This document shows, one piece after another, positions 60,611 to 64,000 of a stretch of DNA of 64,000 bases. Numbering within the stretch: the first letter of the stretch is position 1; the number at the start of each line of letters is the position of its first letter. The position numbers and the translations under genes are program-made. This DNA comes from Euglena gracilis. Lineage: Eukaryota; Euglenida; Euglenophyceae; Euglenales. The notes below the pieces were generated by a model. That model searched no databases. It worked only from the letters and a program-made list of their open reading frames with translations, and was not told where the DNA came from. The DNA lies in contig CP154956.1 of NCBI GenBank assembly GCA_039621445.1, forward strand, positions 8,927,443 to 8,991,442, given 5' to 3'.

Positions 60611-61060
60611 TTTGTGCCGGTCGTGGACTGCTTCTCCACGTTTATTTATTCTTCTTTATCCCCCACCCTGTCGGCTCCTTGTCCGGCACTTTATTGTTTT
60701 TCGGCCTTTCCAGTTTGTTCAACTCACTCCACGAACTCCGGACACCAAACGTACCACAGGCGAACCCCCCATCAATTCCTGCATCCTTGGCTGTACGAGG
60801 GAATAACACAAGGGGCGTGGAAATGAAAACCCGGAAAAGCAGAGGCAGATATCCATGGAGGGTGTCCACGGAGAAACGAGCATGAGACATGCGGGAAACA
60901 CTGAGTCGGCGATGCCAGTGCCTGCTGGGGTCAACACAGGCAGAGGGGAGGGTGGTGGCGGCGGTGGAGAAAAAGATTCCCCGGGTGGGTGCCGAGGGTT
61001 CTGGCTGTGTGGCCGGGTGGGAGAAGAGGGTGATGTAGTGGGGAGGGTCGGCCGTGAACA

Positions 61061-61398
61061 TCGTACGATGATCCCGCCGAGCGCGAAGGGCAGGGAACAT
61101 GACCAGGGCGACAAGGGAGGGGGTCGTCTGCGGCGGCGAACTTCGTACGAGGATCCCGCCGAGCGTGAAGAGCAGGGAACAGGGTGAGGGCGACGGGGGA
61201 GAGGGTCGTCTGCGGCGGAGAACTTCGTACGATGTGCAGGCCGTGCAGAACGGCAGGGTTGATGATGAGGGCGATGGGCGAGGTGTCCTGGGGCAGAGGC
61301 GAAGTACATCGTACGATGACCTCGCTGCGGGGAACGGCAGGGAGGGACAGGATGGCGACGAACAACGAGAGGGTGAGACGTTGGTGAACTTCGTACGA
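61061..61398. repeat. 82-bp tandem repeat with TCGTACGA palindrome
   Basis: The palindrome TCGTACGA occurs at 61,061, 61,143, 61,225, 61,309 and 61,391, at spacings of 82, 82, 84 and 82. Between them blocks such as CCGCCGAGCG, GCAGGGAAC, GGGCGAC and GGGTCGTCTGCGGCGG recur with divergence. Confidence 0.85.
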
Positions 61399-61434
61399 TG
61401 ACGTCGGGAGAAGGGGGATGGGGGCGACGGTGGC

Positions 61435-62650
61435 CCGGGGTGAGGGGTGGATGAAGGCGTGCCCGCTGGGGGGCAGGGGCCGGGATGATGTGATGGGGGG
61501 ATGGGGGCGTGCCCGCTGGGGGGGCAGAGGCCGGGATGATATGATGGGATGAGGGCGTGCCCGCTGAGGGGGCAGAGGCCGGGATGATGTGATGGGGGGA
61601 TGGGGGCGTGCCCGCTGGGGGGGCAGAGGCGGGGATGATGTGATGGGAGGGTGGGGGGGCGCCCGCGGGGGGGGCAGAGGCCGGGATGATGTGATGGGGA
61701 TGGGGGCGTGCCCGCTGGGGGGGCAGAGGCCGGGATGATGTGATGGGGGGCGGGGGGCGTGCCCGGGGTGGGGGCAGAGGCCGGGATGATGTGATGGGAT
61801 GAGGGCGTGCCCGCTGGGGGGGCAGAGGCCGGGATGATGTGATGGGATGGGGGCGTGCCCGCTGGGGGGGCAGAGGCCGGGATGATGTGATGGGGGGATG
61901 GGGGCGTGCCCGCTGGGGGGGCAGAGGCCGGGATGATGTGATGGGGGGATGGGGGCGTGCCCGCTGAGGGGGCAGAGGCCGGGATGATGTGATGGGATGG
62001 GGGCGTGCCCGTTGGGGGGGCAGAGGCCGGGATGATGTGATGGGGGGATGGGGGCGTGCCCGCTGGGGGGGCAGAGGCCGGGATGATGTGATGGGATGAG
62101 GGCGTGCCCGCTGGGGGGCAGAGGCCGGGATGATGTGATGGGATGGGGGCGTGCCCGCTGGGGGGGCAGAGGCCGGGATGATGTGATGGGGGGATGGGGG
62201 CGTGCCCGCTGAGGGGGCAGAGGCCGGGATGATGTGATGGGATGGGGGCGTGCCCGCTGGGGGGGCAGAGGCCGGGATGATGTGATGGGTGGTTGGGGGC
62301 GTGCCCGCTGGGGGGGCAGAGGCCGGGATGATGTGATGGGATGAGGGCGTGCCCGCTGGGGGGGCAGAGGCCGGGATGATGTGACGGGTGGATGGGGGCG
62401 TGCCTGCTGGGGGGGCAGAGGCCGGGATGATATGATGGGGGGATGGGGGCGTGCCTGCTGGGGGGGGCAGAGGCCGGGATGATGTGATGGGGGGATGGGG
62501 GCGTGCCTGCTGGGGGGGCAGAGGCCGGGATGATGTGATGGGTGGATGAGGGCGTGCCCGCTGGGGGGGCAGAGGCCGGGATGATGTGATGGGGGGATGG
62601 GGGCGTGCCCGCTGGGGGGGAGAGGCCGGTATGATATGATGGAGGGATGT
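61435..62650. repeat. Minisatellite, about 23 units of roughly 52 bp
   Basis: The unit is GATGGGGGCGTGCCCGCTGG, a G-run, CAGAGGCCGGGATGATGTG, ATGGGG. Units differ mainly in G-run length and GATGGGGG versus GATGAGGG. The strand is strongly G-rich. No coding function is apparent. Confidence 0.95.
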
Positions 62651-63110
62651 GGGTGTGCGGGGAGGTCGGGATGATGTACGAAGAGGCTGGGCTCCGCTGG
62701 GCGGGGGGGGGGGGGCTTTGGATTGGACGTATTTTGAGCCTTAGCCCTGTCGGTCTCTCTGATATAGCACTCAGTCGCCTCTAGGATCGGCCGGTGACTC
62801 AGAGTTTGTCTGGTCGGACCTGAGAAACCTTGTGATAGGTTTGATGCTGTAGGGTGCCCGGGGTCGCCATTCTTTTGTGGGGCGTGAAGTCGGGCCCTAC
62901 GACATTTTGGGTCGGGCGAGGAGTGGTGGGGTGTCTGAGGTTTGATGCGGAGGTCGTGGTGAGGCTATAAGCCAGCTCGGGTGGGGGGGATGTATATCTC
63001 CCCCCATCGGGGATCCCTACATTGCGGGGCGGGCAGAGCGCGCACAGGGTCTAGGGGCAATCTGAATGTGGTGCGTATTTGGGGGGGGTGGCGTGGGATC
63101 GACTCCGGGG
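62651..63110. other. No gene recognised
   Basis: GC-rich unique-looking sequence between the minisatellite and the duplicated segment. Confidence 0.4.
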
Positions 63111-63117
63111 GAGGGGG

Positions 63118-63260
63118 GGGGGGCTGCGACCCGGCCCAAGCTCACTGGTCCGTGGCCCGTACAGAAGCTGGGGTTTGGGGGGCCAGGACGGTAGAGCAAA
63201 ACCGGCGCTGCCGCCCGGCGTGAGTCAAGTACCTACACAGGGTGGGGGGTGCCTGTCGGA
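63118..63260. repeat. Duplicated segment, copy 1 (copy 2 at about 63,840-63,995)
   Basis: Shared blocks in order: GAGCTCACT/AAGCTCACT, GTCCGTGGCCCGT, AAGCTGGGG, GCCAGGACGG, GCCCGGCGTG/CCCGGCGTG, ACACAGGGT and GGGGGTG. Copies are about 725 bp apart and 75-80 percent alike by eye. Copy 2 runs up to the window edge, so more copies may follow. Confidence 0.6.
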
Positions 63261-63839
63261 TGGGGGGGTCCGCGTGCTGTGAGGGGCCCTCGTCCCTGGG
63301 TTTCTGCAGCAAGTGCGCAGGGGGGGATCGTGTGGGTTCGGGGCTGGGGTGATGCTGGTTAGGGGGGGGGGGGGGGGGTCGTTAATGGGCACAGTGCCTG
63401 GGCGGTGCATGGCCATGAAAAATGGGGGGGGGGACAACCTGGTGCTAGGGTGGGGGTTTTGTCGCAGAGGGCTGGTGTCGCCCCGGTCAGCCTGGTTGGT
63501 GGTACTGTGTGATAATGCCGGGGGTGTGGCCCGGCACTCTCAGGGGAGGACTTGCGGGTGGTTATCGCGTAAGAAATGAGTATTACAAAAGAAGGAAAAA
63601 AATTGTGGTGTGCCTGCGAGGGGTGACTGGGTCATTCGGGGTCGGAGCAAGCAAAGGCCAGGTAATGGGTTGGGGCTGGTCTCTGAATGCAAGGGCTACT
63701 GAGGGTGGTCAGGTGGCTACTGCGTGAGCGCAGGTGCCGTCCGATGGGGCCTCCGGACGTGGGGGGGTAACGCACGAGGTGCGGACGTGCCGTGTCCGGG
63801 TGATGGGGGGGGGGCGTGCGATCGGTTCTGGGGGGGGGG

Positions 63840-63995
63840 GGTGGGCCGCCGCCGGCTCAGGCGACCGGGCCCGAGCTCACTAGTCCGTGGCCCGTCCATA
63901 AGCTGGGGATGGGGCAGGGCCAGGACGGAGGAGCGGATGCCGGCGGTGGCTCCCGGCGTGGGCCAGACACCCACACAGGGTCGGGGGGTGTCTGT
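63840..63995. repeat. Duplicated segment, copy 2
   Basis: See the entry at 63,118-63,260. Preceded, like copy 1, by a G-run. Confidence 0.6.
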
Positions 63996-64000
63996 GGGGG

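Noticed and set aside
60719-61309. Pro/Arg-rich open frames on minus over the 82-bp array
   Set aside because: They follow from the repeat units and show no domain or splice context.
61435-62650. CRISPR array
   Set aside because: Units are contiguous with no unique spacers, and the context is eukaryotic. It is a minisatellite.

Overview
The window is from a eukaryotic nuclear genome. It has canonical GT-AG introns with polypyrimidine tracts, a PARP-like gene in pieces, and retrotransposons of four classes (DIRS-type tyrosine-recombinase elements, LTR elements, a terminal-repeat miniature element and a LINE-type element). No marker fixes the lineage. Very long G/C runs, GC-rich exons, AT-rich (TTTA)n introns and abundant DIRS elements would fit a protist or alga, but this is inference only.

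1-10,760: a sparse host-like region. Two GC3-rich segments on the plus strand (about 2,535-2,698 and 5,415-5,655) look like exons of a PARP-family ADP-ribosyltransferase. The rest holds dispersed repeats: a terminal-inverted-repeat element (1,709-2,268), paired GC hairpins, a 367-bp TIR element with an 8-bp target duplication (6,317-6,683), degenerate tandem repeats (7,960-8,930) and a possible decayed DIRS fragment.

10,763-42,980: a pile-up of DIRS elements. Family A has three copies (A1 minus, 10,763-21,555; A2 plus, 22,364-26,323; A3 plus, 37,628-42,316). Family B has three copies (B1, B2, B4), and there is one end of a third family, C. They show the DIRS layout: inverted terminal repeats, an internal complementary region made of the complements of both outer ends, and Gag, RT, RNase H, methyltransferase-like and tyrosine recombinase modules. 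They are nested: A3 lies inside the gag of B4, and B4 lies inside the right end of B2. B2 interrupts C, and C interrupts B1. A1 is itself split by a 5.2-kb truncated LTR retrotransposon (5' LTR, primer-binding site, Gag, protease) and by a 1,023-bp TRIM with identical LTRs, a 5-bp target duplication, an initiator-tRNA-Met primer-binding site and a tRNA-like Pol III promoter inside each LTR. A3 is the best-preserved DIRS copy.

43,000-60,300: the minus strand carries a long, intron-rich LINE-type coding unit in the order N-terminal region, AP-endonuclease, reverse transcriptase, RNase H, C-terminal zinc knuckle. Several exon joins can be read in frame across canonical introns, many filled with TTTA/TTA simple repeat. 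A second copy of the 8-bp-TSD TIR element (46,415-46,737) sits exactly in the zinc-knuckle codons.

60,300-64,000: low-complexity and satellite DNA: TA/TG-rich sequence, five 82-bp units each centred on the palindrome TCGTACGA, a minisatellite of about 23 units of roughly 52 bp, and a duplicated segment of about 140 bp near the right edge.
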